In this document: piece after piece, positions 26,436 to 33,737 of the stretch
Layout of the letters: the number at the start of each line of letters is the position of its first letter
Position numbering within the stretch: the stretch's first letter is position 1
NCBI GenBank assembly: GCA_019244055.1
Contig: JAFATG010000217.1
Location: forward strand, 1-48,470
Length of the DNA: 48,470 nucleotides
Origin: Acidobacteriaceae bacterium
Lineage (GTDB): Bacteria; Acidobacteriota; Terriglobia; Bryobacterales; Bryobacteraceae
Direction: 5' to 3'
Position numbers and translations under genes: made by a program
Notes under the pieces: generated by a model
Seen by the model: only the letters and a program-made list of their open reading frames with translations
The model's database searches: none
What the model was told of the DNA's origin: nothing

Positions 26436-27332
26436 TCACGGAGCGCTCTGTCGCGCCAACTCCAACTTAAAGTCTCGTTGTGATTCTTCGACGAATCGGG
26501 CGAGTTCGGACGGATCAATGAAAGCATCGCGCTGGCCCGCTTTGCGCCTCTTGAGCTTGTCATCCATATGGAAAAAACTCGGATGCGGCCCAAGAAAGAC
26601 ATCGCACGGCAGCTTACGGAGTCGAGCAAAGCTGGCTTCATAATCGCCAACAATGTTGGGGTACTTGGCGTTATTTACAAGCTGGTTTCCTGCAACGGTC
26701 GTACTGCAGTAGAAGACGACGTGGTGCGTGATGCCATTCTCCACGACTGGCGTCGTCCAAGTTGTGCAACCTTTTGTGTGCCCGGGAGTGAGATAGGCCG
26801 TCAGCACGGTAGTCCCGAGCGAAACCTGCTGTCCGTCGGCGATGGTGCGGTCAACATGAACACGCGGAAAATGAGCCTCGAGTTGTCCGGGACCATAACT
26901 GAGTTGGTGGCCGGTATTCAAAGTTTCACTATCCAGCGCGCTTGCCAGAAGCTGAGCGCCGGAATCGCGCTTTAGCCTTGCTAAGCCACCACAATGATCG
27001 TAATGGGCATGGCTGTTCAAGAGATACTTGATATCGCCAACCCGAAAACCGAGCGCACGAATATTTCGCTCAATGAGCGGAGCAGTCTCGGGAAATCCAC
27101 CATCCAAAACGATCAGACCGCCGGAAGACGCGATAAGAAAGGAAGAGATGCCATGGGCACCGACGTAGTAAACGTTGCCGACGATCCGGAACGGCGGTAT
27201 GGGAGCATTCCATTCCCTTCGCTCATGGTTGCTGTTCTGGGCGGTCGCATCGAGAGCAGTCAATACGAGCAAGCAGGAAGCAGTGAACACGAAACGGCGA
27301 ACGAGTCCACGAATCCCGAGGTGAAGGTGCAT
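26436..27332 (-). CDS. Subclass B3-type metallo-beta-lactamase-fold hydrolase
   Basis: After a signal peptide (VFTASCLLVLTALDATAQ) the protein has the zinc motif NSHAHYDHCGG (HXHXDH), a third ligand in PGHTKGCTTW, a CSTTVAGNQL loop and a final histidine in GPHPSFF. This set, with both zinc sites intact and periplasmic export, is that of subclass B3 metallo-beta-lactamases; environmental relatives may hydrolyse beta-lactams or other substrates. The frame also opens at a TTG (27365) two bases after the stop of the regulator gene upstream, with GAGG before it. The ATG at 27332 gives the better signal peptide. Close packing behind an XRE/PBP regulator suggests a two-gene operon. Confidence 0.85.
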   Translation of the reverse strand: MHLHLGIRGLVRRFVFTASCLLVLTALDATAQNSNHERREWNAPIPPFRIVGNVYYVGAHGISSFLIASSGGLIVLDGGFPETAPLIERNIRALGFRVGDIKYLLNSHAHYDHCGGLARLKRDSGAQLLASALDSETLNTGHQLSYGPGQLEAHFPRVHVDRTIADGQQVSLGTTVLTAYLTPGHTKGCTTWTTPVVENGITHHVVFYCSTTVAGNQLVNNAKYPNIVGDYEASFARLRKLPCDVFLGPHPSFFHMDDKLKRRKAGQRDAFIDPSELARFVEESQRDFKLELARQSAP

Positions 27333-27367
27333 GTAACCGAAAGGATAGCTTGCGGCGCTTCTCAACC

Positions 27368-28471
27368 TCAGATCAGCACTTCGCCGGTGTGGGCGGTATC
27401 GTACCCCGCAATTGTTTCCAGTTTTCTTTGAAATCTGGAGCGATTTAGGAGATCAAGAAGCGCCTTCGCGGCAGGCAACTCCAGGGCTGCCTTGTTGAAC
27501 GACAAGTCAAAGCGCTCGGTTGCGAGAGGTATGAAGTCAAGCCCGAAGCAGCGGCTTGCAGACAGTGGTGCGATACAGCAGTCTGCGGTTCCAGCCGCAA
27601 CTGCATGACCCGCCGAGAGATGGCCTTGAGCAATGGTGCTGTATCCTTTGACCCGGTCGGGTTTGATACCGGCTCTGCGCAGACCAGTATCAAGTAAGGC
27701 TCTGCTCCCGGAGCCTTTTTCACGATTGACAATTGTCACGTCCTTGCGGCCGAGGTCCGCAATTGAGCTGATCCTCTTCGGATTACCGGCTGCCAACACC
27801 AACCCCTGCTCCCATACGGCAAAGTTCACGACCCGCACTGAGCCGTTCGGGAAAAGCCGCCGGATCAGGGGAATGTTGTATTCGCCCGTCGCCAGGTCGA
27901 GAAGATGGGAACCGGCCGCATGCACGCGCCTTTGTTTCAGCCATTCGAGAGCGCGGTGGCTGGAACACGGGACGCTGATGATCTCGGTATTCGACGAGCC
28001 CAGCAGTTCATTGAGTAGCGAGAGCGCGGGGTCACAACCTGCAAGTAGGAGCCGCTGCGCGTTCTCCGGAAAACCAGCGGGTGACCGGATCGAAACACTG
28101 TGCCTGGATCTGGATTCAATGATGCCGTCCGCAGGCGGAAGATATGCGGGTTCAGCAGAAAGAGGAATCGCCATCAGCCGCTCGTCTACGCGGCAGAACC
28201 GCACCAGTTGCCCCTGCTTAGCGGGCTCATCAGCGGCAAGCAGATCGGCGCTGATCGATTCGTGCTCCAGCTCCTCAGGAATCGAGAAAATCTCTTCCAC
28301 GGTTACATCAAGAGCGCGTGCAAGTTGTAAAGATACGGTTGTATTTGGAACAAAACTCCCGTCTTCAATCGAGTAGATAGTTTGCCGGCTGACGCCGACG
28401 CGATGAGCCAGATCGGCGGCGGAGAAACCCCGTAGTTTGCGAATTTCCCGAAGGCGGGTACGAACAACCAT
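27368..28471 (-). CDS. XRE-type helix-turn-helix regulator with periplasmic-binding-protein-like sensor domain
   Basis: A 367-residue one-component regulator. Residues 1-65 are an XRE helix-turn-helix (LREIRKLRGFSAADLAHRVGVSRQTIYSIEDG). The C-terminal half is a substrate-binding-protein-like domain (PF12727/COG1910 type: LLAGCDPALSLL, AAGSHLLDLATGEYNIP, NREKGSGSRALLDTGL), a fold often linked to molybdate or tungstate sensing in such fusions. The ligand is not determinable here. It likely binds the inverted repeat at 28500-28512 just upstream of its own start and may control the downstream metallo-hydrolase gene, two bases away. Confidence 0.87.
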   Translation of the reverse strand: MVVRTRLREIRKLRGFSAADLAHRVGVSRQTIYSIEDGSFVPNTTVSLQLARALDVTVEEIFSIPEELEHESISADLLAADEPAKQGQLVRFCRVDERLMAIPLSAEPAYLPPADGIIESRSRHSVSIRSPAGFPENAQRLLLAGCDPALSLLNELLGSSNTEIISVPCSSHRALEWLKQRRVHAAGSHLLDLATGEYNIPLIRRLFPNGSVRVVNFAVWEQGLVLAAGNPKRISSIADLGRKDVTIVNREKGSGSRALLDTGLRRAGIKPDRVKGYSTIAQGHLSAGHAVAAGTADCCIAPLSASRCFGLDFIPLATERFDLSFNKAALELPAAKALLDLLNRSRFQRKLETIAGYDTAHTGEVLI

Positions 28472-28499
28472 GGCCTGTCCGTTTTATTTTACAAGCGTA

Positions 28500-28512
28500 G
28501 TCTAAACTAGAC
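28500..28512. promoter_or_regulatory. Inverted repeat GTCTA-N3-TAGAC, probable operator of the XRE/PBP regulator
   Basis: GTCTA-AAC-TAGAC, a 13-bp perfect dyad 28 bp upstream of the regulator's ATG, in the divergent gap to the TrmB-like gene. Autoregulation is inferred from position only. Confidence 0.5.
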
Positions 28513-28640
28513 ATAAATGCTTTAAGCGGGAACGGTCCGAGACCAGTCCGGAGGCTTGGTCTCCGCTACCCCCATCCCGGTAAATACCTCCTGTTTCCCT
28601 GCCCTCTGCTTTGGCTCCAACTGTGATATGTTCTCGATGC

Positions 28641-29471
28641 GTGAAAGGGCAAGAAGCAACATCGGCCGATTACCAGCTCAACTGGAGGAAACTTCAGCAG
28701 GTGGGACTGAATGCGTACGAAGCACGGTCCTACTTGGTGCTGATGGGTCATCCGCGTTTCAAGGCGCTTGAACTGGCAGCAAGAGCCCACGTGCCGCGGC
28801 AGAAGATCTACGAGGTGCTAGACAGTCTGGTGGAAAAAGGATTCGCACAGGTGGTGCAGGAGAAGACAAAGCTCTTTTCCGCTGTGGACCCGAGCCTGGC
28901 AATCCCCGGATACCTGGCCCGCCGGACAAAGCAGCTCCAGAGTGAACTGACGGACCAGGCGCGGCTAGCCACCGGGCTTATCGAAGACCTCAGGTCCGCA
29001 TATGTGAACGGGCAGGACGGGCGCGGCACGCTGGATTTCCTGAACCTCGTAAATGATCCGACGCAGACCGCGATCCACTACCGACGGATGTTGACGGCCG
29101 TTTCGAATGAGTACGCGGAGTTTTCGCGGCCTCCTTTTGCGGTGGATCCGCTCGACGAGCAACTGGTGAAAGATGCCGCTACCAGGTCTGTATGTTGCCG
29201 GCTGCTGATTGAAGCCGCGCCCATGAATCAGGAGCATCGCGACCGGCTGGATGAATATCGCCAGGCTGGAATCGAGATACGTTTTCATGAGCATCTGCCG
29301 ATGAAATTGGCTCTGTTTGATCGCAAGCGCGGGCTAGTGGCTTTGCTCGATCCCGTGTTGACCAAGCCTGCCTGGACGGCCGTAGTTTTCGAACATGATG
29401 GATTCGCGGAAGCAATGGCGGGATTATTTGAGACGTATTGGTCCCGAAGCGCGTCCGAAGCGCCGAAGTAA
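28641..29471 (+). CDS. TrmB-like transcriptional regulator
   Basis: The N-terminal region (LQQVGLNAYEARSYLVLMGHPRFKALELAARAHVPRQKIYEVLDSLVEKG in short pieces: NAYEARSYLVLMG, VPRQKIYEVLDSL) is the winged helix-turn-helix of TrmB/Sugar_trans_reg proteins (PF01978). A short coiled coil and a PLD-like effector domain follow (FHEHLPMKLALFDRKRGLVAL). TrmB-type regulators often sense sugars. The open frame starts at a TTG (28611); the GTG at 28641 leaves a shorter, more typical N-terminus, and neither has a clear ribosome site. It lies 23 bp before the CE15-like esterase gene, which it may regulate. Confidence 0.8.
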   Translation: MKGQEATSADYQLNWRKLQQVGLNAYEARSYLVLMGHPRFKALELAARAHVPRQKIYEVLDSLVEKGFAQVVQEKTKLFSAVDPSLAIPGYLARRTKQLQSELTDQARLATGLIEDLRSAYVNGQDGRGTLDFLNLVNDPTQTAIHYRRMLTAVSNEYAEFSRPPFAVDPLDEQLVKDAATRSVCCRLLIEAAPMNQEHRDRLDEYRQAGIEIRFHEHLPMKLALFDRKRGLVALLDPVLTKPAWTAVVFEHDGFAEAMAGLFETYWSRSASEAPK

Positions 29472-29494
29472 GCGTTGGGAGATGATCGAAGTTC

Positions 29495-30913
29495 ATGGAG
29501 ATCAAATTGCCACTAGTGTGTTCAATCGGGTTTGCAGCACTTATCGTTTCGGCGAGCGTGGCGCTCCTCAGCGGAAACCAGGCAAGAGAGCCTGCTGACA
29601 ATCCACCCCCAGTACATATCACGGCAGAACAGGATCACCAGCGCATGATGGACCTGCTGCACATACAATCGCTCCGGCCGGGTGCAGACCCTAAGAACCC
29701 CGATGCGCCGAATGCTGTGAATTATGACGAAGCAAAAGTAAATCACGATGCTTTACCGGATCCGCTGCTGCTGAATGACGGCCAGAAAGTTACTACGCCA
29801 GCGATGTGGTGGGACAAGCGCCGGCCGGAATTAATCGAGATGTTTGATGAAGACGTGTATGGCCGGGTTCCCCCGAATACACCCAAGGTGAATTGGGAAG
29901 CGGTGAGCGTGATGCACGAGATGAACGGCTCAGTGCCCGTCATCACTAAGAAACTCGTAGGCCATGTCGATAACTCTTCATACCCGCTGATCAAGGTCGA
30001 TATTCAGCTCACTTTGACTACGCCGGCAGATGCGGCAGGACCAGTTCCGGTCATGATGGAGTTCGGTTTTGTGTTCCCACCCGGATTCAAGTGGCCGAAG
30101 GGCTTCACTCCGCCGCACGAGACCGGTCCTACGTGGCAGCAACAGGTTCTGGCGAAGGGCTGGGGATACGCGAGCCTAATTCCCACCAGCTTTCAGGCAG
30201 ACAATGGAGCGGGACTGACGGAGGGCATTATTGGCCTTGTGAACAAGGGCCAACCGCGCAAGCCGGATGATTGGGGCACGTTGCGAGCGTGGGCTTGGGG
30301 CGCAAGCCGAGCTTTGGATTACTTCGAAACGGACAAGTCCGTGGATGCGAAACAGGTCGGGATTGAAGGCCTTTCGCGGTATGGCAAAGCGGCGCTCGTC
30401 ACCATGGCCTACGATCAGCGGTTTGCGATCGGGTTCATCGGTTCATCGGGCGAAGCGGGAGCCAAACCGCACCGCCGCAATTTTGGCGAGCTGGTAGAGA
30501 ACGTCGCGGGGACTGGTGAATACCACTGGATGGCCGGGAACTTTCTGAAGTATGCGGGCCCGTTGACGCCGAGGGACCTGCCGGTGGATGCAAACGAATT
30601 GATCGCCTTGTGCGCACCGCGCCCGGTATTCATCAGTTGCGGATCACCGAAGGTGGAGGGCAACTGGGTGGACGATCGGGGACAGTTTCTGGCGGCGGTC
30701 GCGGCCGGCCCGGTGTACAGGCTTTTGGGCAAGAAGGGCTTGGGCACGGATCAATTTCCGCCTATGGAGACCGCACTCATCGACGGCGATCTGGCATTCC
30801 GGCAGCATAGCGGCGGACATACAACCGGCCCGAACTGGCCAGCATTTCTGCAGTTCGCGAGCCGGTATTTAAAGGCGCCCACAGCACCGCGGGCCACAGC
30901 CAGCCTTCGCTAA
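29495..30913 (+). CDS. Secreted CE15-like glucuronoyl esterase
   Basis: A 472-residue alpha/beta hydrolase with a signal peptide or anchor (LVCSIGFAALIVSASVALLSG). The nucleophile motif GLSRYGKAAL matches the G-x-S-R-x-G-K signature of carbohydrate esterase family 15, and the likely catalytic histidine is in HSGGHTTGPNWPAFLQF. A conserved GSSGEAGA follows the nucleophile by about 20 residues. CE15 enzymes cleave esters between lignin and the 4-O-methyl-glucuronic acid of xylan, so a role in plant-polymer attack outside the cytoplasm is likely. The first residue after G is leucine where fungal enzymes have cysteine. Adjacent to a TrmB-like regulator. Confidence 0.85.
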   Translation: MEIKLPLVCSIGFAALIVSASVALLSGNQAREPADNPPPVHITAEQDHQRMMDLLHIQSLRPGADPKNPDAPNAVNYDEAKVNHDALPDPLLLNDGQKVTTPAMWWDKRRPELIEMFDEDVYGRVPPNTPKVNWEAVSVMHEMNGSVPVITKKLVGHVDNSSYPLIKVDIQLTLTTPADAAGPVPVMMEFGFVFPPGFKWPKGFTPPHETGPTWQQQVLAKGWGYASLIPTSFQADNGAGLTEGIIGLVNKGQPRKPDDWGTLRAWAWGASRALDYFETDKSVDAKQVGIEGLSRYGKAALVTMAYDQRFAIGFIGSSGEAGAKPHRRNFGELVENVAGTGEYHWMAGNFLKYAGPLTPRDLPVDANELIALCAPRPVFISCGSPKVEGNWVDDRGQFLAAVAAGPVYRLLGKKGLGTDQFPPMETALIDGDLAFRQHSGGHTTGPNWPAFLQFASRYLKAPTAPRATASLR

Positions 30914-30939
30914 GTATCGGCCTGCATCAAGGGCGGGTC

Positions 30940-31881
30940 TTACAGATTTACAGCCGCCGTATTCCCGCCACAAACGAGCATGCCCACGCGCTCGCCGGGG
31001 CCGGGTCGATAAGCGCCGGAGAGCAAGGCCGAGCACGCAGCCGCACCGCCGGGCTCAGGTGCGATTCTCAGAACTCGCCAGATAGCATGCTGGGCTTGCT
31101 CGATCGCCTCATCCGAGACGAGCACAACGCGATCCAGGAACTGTTGTGCAATAGGAAACATCAGCTCACCGACGCGGCGCGGGGCGAGAGAATCCGCCGC
31201 GATACCGCCGGCTTCCGCATCAACGGGATGACCGGCTTCGAGCGCTTTGAGCAGAGTCGGAGCGGCGATCGGCTCCACGCCGACGATTTTCACACGCCCG
31301 GCATACCAGGCAGCGACACCGCCGATCAGACCTCCGCCGCCAACTGCAATCAGCAAGGTATCGAGCTCGGGAGCCTGCGCTTCCCATTCGCAGCCGAGAG
31401 TTCCCTGCCCCAACAGTGTTTCGAGTTGCTCATAGGCGTGAATAGCGAGCGCACCGGTTTCACGCGCCCAGCTCTCACTGGCGAGGAGAGCATCGTCGTA
31501 CCGCTCACCGGCAATTGACAATGCGGCCCCGTACTCTTGCATGCGGGCAAGTTTCGCAGGTGACGTAATAGAGGGGACGAAGATTCGCGCGGGAATGCCG
31601 AGCTTCCGCGCGGTATAAGCAACAGCCGCGCCGTGATTGCCGCCTGAGGCAGCGACGACGCCCACGGAAGGAACCTTGCGCGATAAAAGGTTTGTGAACG
31701 CGCCGCGTGTCTTGAAGGATCCTGCATGTTGGAACAGCTCCAGCTTGAAATTCAACGGAGCGGAAGCTAGGTCGAAATCGGCCGCGTCACATTCGAGACA
31801 CGGGGTCCGGCGGATATAAGAACGAATGAGATCGTGCGTCTGCGCGATCGCGTCACGCGTCAATGTCGCGGTTTCAGTCAC
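30940..31881 (-). CDS. Threonine/serine dehydratase-like PLP enzyme
   Basis: A fold-type II PLP enzyme: the Schiff-base lysine is in GSFKTRGA, the phosphate-binding loop is GGGGLIGG, and SGGNHG binds the substrate carboxylate. This is the pattern of threonine dehydratase and serine racemase/dehydratase proteins without the regulatory ACT-like domain (catabolic or single-domain type). It would deaminate L-threonine or L-serine in the cytosol. The open frame extends to 31989, but the extra N-terminal 36 residues are not family-like, so I use the GTG at 31881 (313 residues). It converges with the CE15-like gene and has no obvious partner. Confidence 0.85.
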   Translation of the reverse strand: MTETATLTRDAIAQTHDLIRSYIRRTPCLECDAADFDLASAPLNFKLELFQHAGSFKTRGAFTNLLSRKVPSVGVVAASGGNHGAAVAYTARKLGIPARIFVPSITSPAKLARMQEYGAALSIAGERYDDALLASESWARETGALAIHAYEQLETLLGQGTLGCEWEAQAPELDTLLIAVGGGGLIGGVAAWYAGRVKIVGVEPIAAPTLLKALEAGHPVDAEAGGIAADSLAPRRVGELMFPIAQQFLDRVVLVSDEAIEQAQHAIWRVLRIAPEPGGAAACSALLSGAYRPGPGERVGMLVCGGNTAAVNL

Positions 31882-32048
31882 TTCGACTATCTTCGCCGAC
31901 CCTGTTCTGCATTGGACGGCAGCGTCCCAGTAACGAACAGATCCGCGCGAATAGTTTAATGGACCCCTGAATTTTATCCGGCGAAGCAATTGCTTCCAAC
32001 AAATCGGGTAATGCGGACGTCTAACGTTGACAAATCGAAAGGATTCTC

Positions 32049-32864
32049 ATGAAGCTCCAACTGACTTGGGTTCTGGCCGGTGCAGGTATGCTGGCCGCGG
32101 TAGCGCCTGTGCATGTGATCGCATCGGATGACAGCCGCGAGTGCGTGGCTAGCCATTTCAAGGTAAACGATCTGATCAGCTACGCAGAAACGAAAACGCA
32201 ACGGCTGGCGAGCTCTTCAGTGAACAACATCAATCCGGGGATAAATGGCTCGATCCGGGTTCATGGATGGAACAACGCCGATGTTCAGGTGAAGGCGTGC
32301 GTAATGACAGCGGCGGAGACGGAGCAGGAGGCGCGCAACCTGGCATCCCAGATCTCGATCGTGCAAGGACCTGGCAATATCGAGGCGAACGGCCCTTCGA
32401 ATGATGAACATCAAAACTGGAGCGTCAGCTATGACGTATGGGTGCCGACGGATTCCAATCTGTCTCTAAAAGCTCATAACGGCAGCCTGGCGGTGGACGA
32501 TGTACATGGCCAGATTCGATTTGACACGCTGAACGGATCGGTGCGGTTGAATGCGGTGAATGGGGACGTGGAGGGCACCACCACGAACGGGTCCGTTGCG
32601 GTGGACGTGCCAAACGGAAGCTGGAGCGGCTCGGGAATGCACGTGAAGACCACGAACGGCAGCGTGCGATTGAGGCTTCCCGAGAACGTGTCCGCCCACG
32701 TAGAGGCTTCCACAGTGAACGGCAGCGTGCATACGGATTTCCCGGCGACGATACCGGCCGGATCGTCCGAATCGCGAAAGCACATTACGCTCGACCTGGG
32801 CGGCGGCGGGCCGATGATCGAAGCGACCACGGTTAACGGGAGCGTGCATATTTCGCGGAGCTGA
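32049..32864 (+). CDS. DUF4097-type secreted beta-helix-like protein
   Basis: A 271-residue protein with a signal peptide (MLAAVAPVHVIA) and a C-terminal domain made of short repeats around the motif NGSV (AHNGSLAV, TLNGSVRL, TTNGSVAV, TTNGSVRL, TVNGSVHT, TVNGSVHI). This repeating turn pattern is typical of DUF4097/DUF4098 proteins, predicted beta-helices of unknown function often found with anti-sigma or envelope stress genes. The ATG at 32049 has GAAAGGA about seven bases upstream. No partner gene is evident. Confidence 0.8.
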   Translation: MKLQLTWVLAGAGMLAAVAPVHVIASDDSRECVASHFKVNDLISYAETKTQRLASSSVNNINPGINGSIRVHGWNNADVQVKACVMTAAETEQEARNLASQISIVQGPGNIEANGPSNDEHQNWSVSYDVWVPTDSNLSLKAHNGSLAVDDVHGQIRFDTLNGSVRLNAVNGDVEGTTTNGSVAVDVPNGSWSGSGMHVKTTNGSVRLRLPENVSAHVEASTVNGSVHTDFPATIPAGSSESRKHITLDLGGGGPMIEATTVNGSVHISRS

Positions 32865-33025
32865 AGGCGATTTTCTATGCGTGCTACTTGGCGTACAGAA
32901 GCACAAGGCTTGCCCTTGCACGCACGCTCCCATTACTTCTCGAAGACGATGGTTTACGAGATGGTCCTCCGGGAGGCCGCAACAGAAAGGAATTGATGCC
33001 GATCGAAAACTCCCGGTGAAATCGA

Positions 33026-33054
33026 TGTACAAGTCATTCCGTTATACTTGTACA
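33026..33054. promoter_or_regulatory. Operator of the toxin-antitoxin pair overlapping its promoter
   Basis: TGTACAAGT and ACTTGTACA form a perfect 9-bp inverted repeat with an 11-bp spacer. The right arm overlaps a -10-like TATACT (33043-33048). The antitoxin ATG is at 33056, so a transcript from this -10 would begin at or within a base or two of the start codon (leaderless). This is the classical place for autorepression by an antitoxin. Confidence 0.7.
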
Positions 33055-33055
33055 G

Positions 33056-33355
33056 ATGGCTAAAAGGAAACCAACCTCGGTCGGTTCTGTTTCCGCGAGC
33101 GAGTTTAGAGCCCACCTCTTCACGCATCTCGGAACGGCTGCCAAAGGGCATCCAGTTCAGATCGAGTACAAAGGCAGCCACTACCAGCTTGTTGCCGTCA
33201 AACCGGAAGGCAAATTTGAGAAATTCTTCGCATCGGGACCACCGGAGCCGGTGATTCACCCGAGTGATGAATGGTTCTCCGACGATCCGTCCCTAAAGCG
33301 ACAGCGGGAGGAAGAATGGATCGCGAAGTGGGACAAGCGGCTTAACCGAAAGTGA
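33056..33355 (+). CDS. Type II antitoxin, Phd/YefM-like
   Basis: A 99-residue protein. The N-terminus (SVGSVSASEFRAHLFTHLGTAAKGHPVQIEYKG, in pieces SVSASEFRAHL and GHPVQIEYKG) matches the Phd/YefM DNA-binding fold. The C-terminus is charged and probably disordered until bound to toxin (KRQREEEWIAKWDKRL). It ends in a GTGA overlap with the PIN-domain toxin gene. A strong inverted repeat covers the promoter. It neutralises the toxin and very likely represses the operon. Confidence 0.85.
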   Translation: MAKRKPTSVGSVSASEFRAHLFTHLGTAAKGHPVQIEYKGSHYQLVAVKPEGKFEKFFASGPPEPVIHPSDEWFSDDPSLKRQREEEWIAKWDKRLNRK

Positions 33356-33732
33356 AAAGGGTTCATTTAGATACCCACGTGGCCGTCAGACTCGCCGGAA
33401 GACGCAAGACTGCACTCTCCAAGCGCGCGTGGCACTTGATTGACTACTCGCCCGTGGTCATCTCGCCGATCGTAACTTTGGAGCTGCAAATGTTAGCCGA
33501 CCTAGGCCGGCTAAGGGTTTCGGTGGATCACGCACTCGAACTGCTCAGACAGTTGGGGGTAGCGGTTCTCGAAGAACGGTTTGCAGAGGCGGTCTGGGCA
33601 TCCAGGCCGCTCGTCTGGACCCGCGATCCTTTCGATCGATTGATGGTAGGCCACGCTATTGCCGATGGGGAAGCCACCTTGGTCAGTCTTGACGAACAGA
33701 TCCTGACGCACTATCGCCGAGCTATCTCCTGA
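33352..33732 (+). CDS. PIN-domain toxin (VapC-like ribonuclease)
   Basis: A 126-residue PIN domain with the expected acidic residues: D7 in HLDTHVAV, a glutamate in VTLELQM, and aspartates in TRDPFDRLMVGHA and VSLDEQI. PIN toxins cleave RNA (tRNA or rRNA) with magnesium or manganese. The GTG start overlaps the antitoxin stop, so translation is coupled. The target cannot be predicted. The pair looks intact and is bounded by unrelated genes, which fits horizontal acquisition, though I saw no mobile element. Confidence 0.87.
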   Translation: MKRVHLDTHVAVRLAGRRKTALSKRAWHLIDYSPVVISPIVTLELQMLADLGRLRVSVDHALELLRQLGVAVLEERFAEAVWASRPLVWTRDPFDRLMVGHAIADGEATLVSLDEQILTHYRRAIS

Positions 33733-33737
33733 ATCGG

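Noticed and set aside
27633-28376. 247-aa plus-strand ORF
   Set aside because: Antisense to the XRE/PBP regulator, which has strong domain motifs; the plus reading is serine/arginine-rich without motifs.
30940-30960. TTACAG/TTTACA pair near the threonine dehydratase end
   Set aside because: The repeat spacing is 8 bp rather than 11 and it lies at the 3' end of a coding region.
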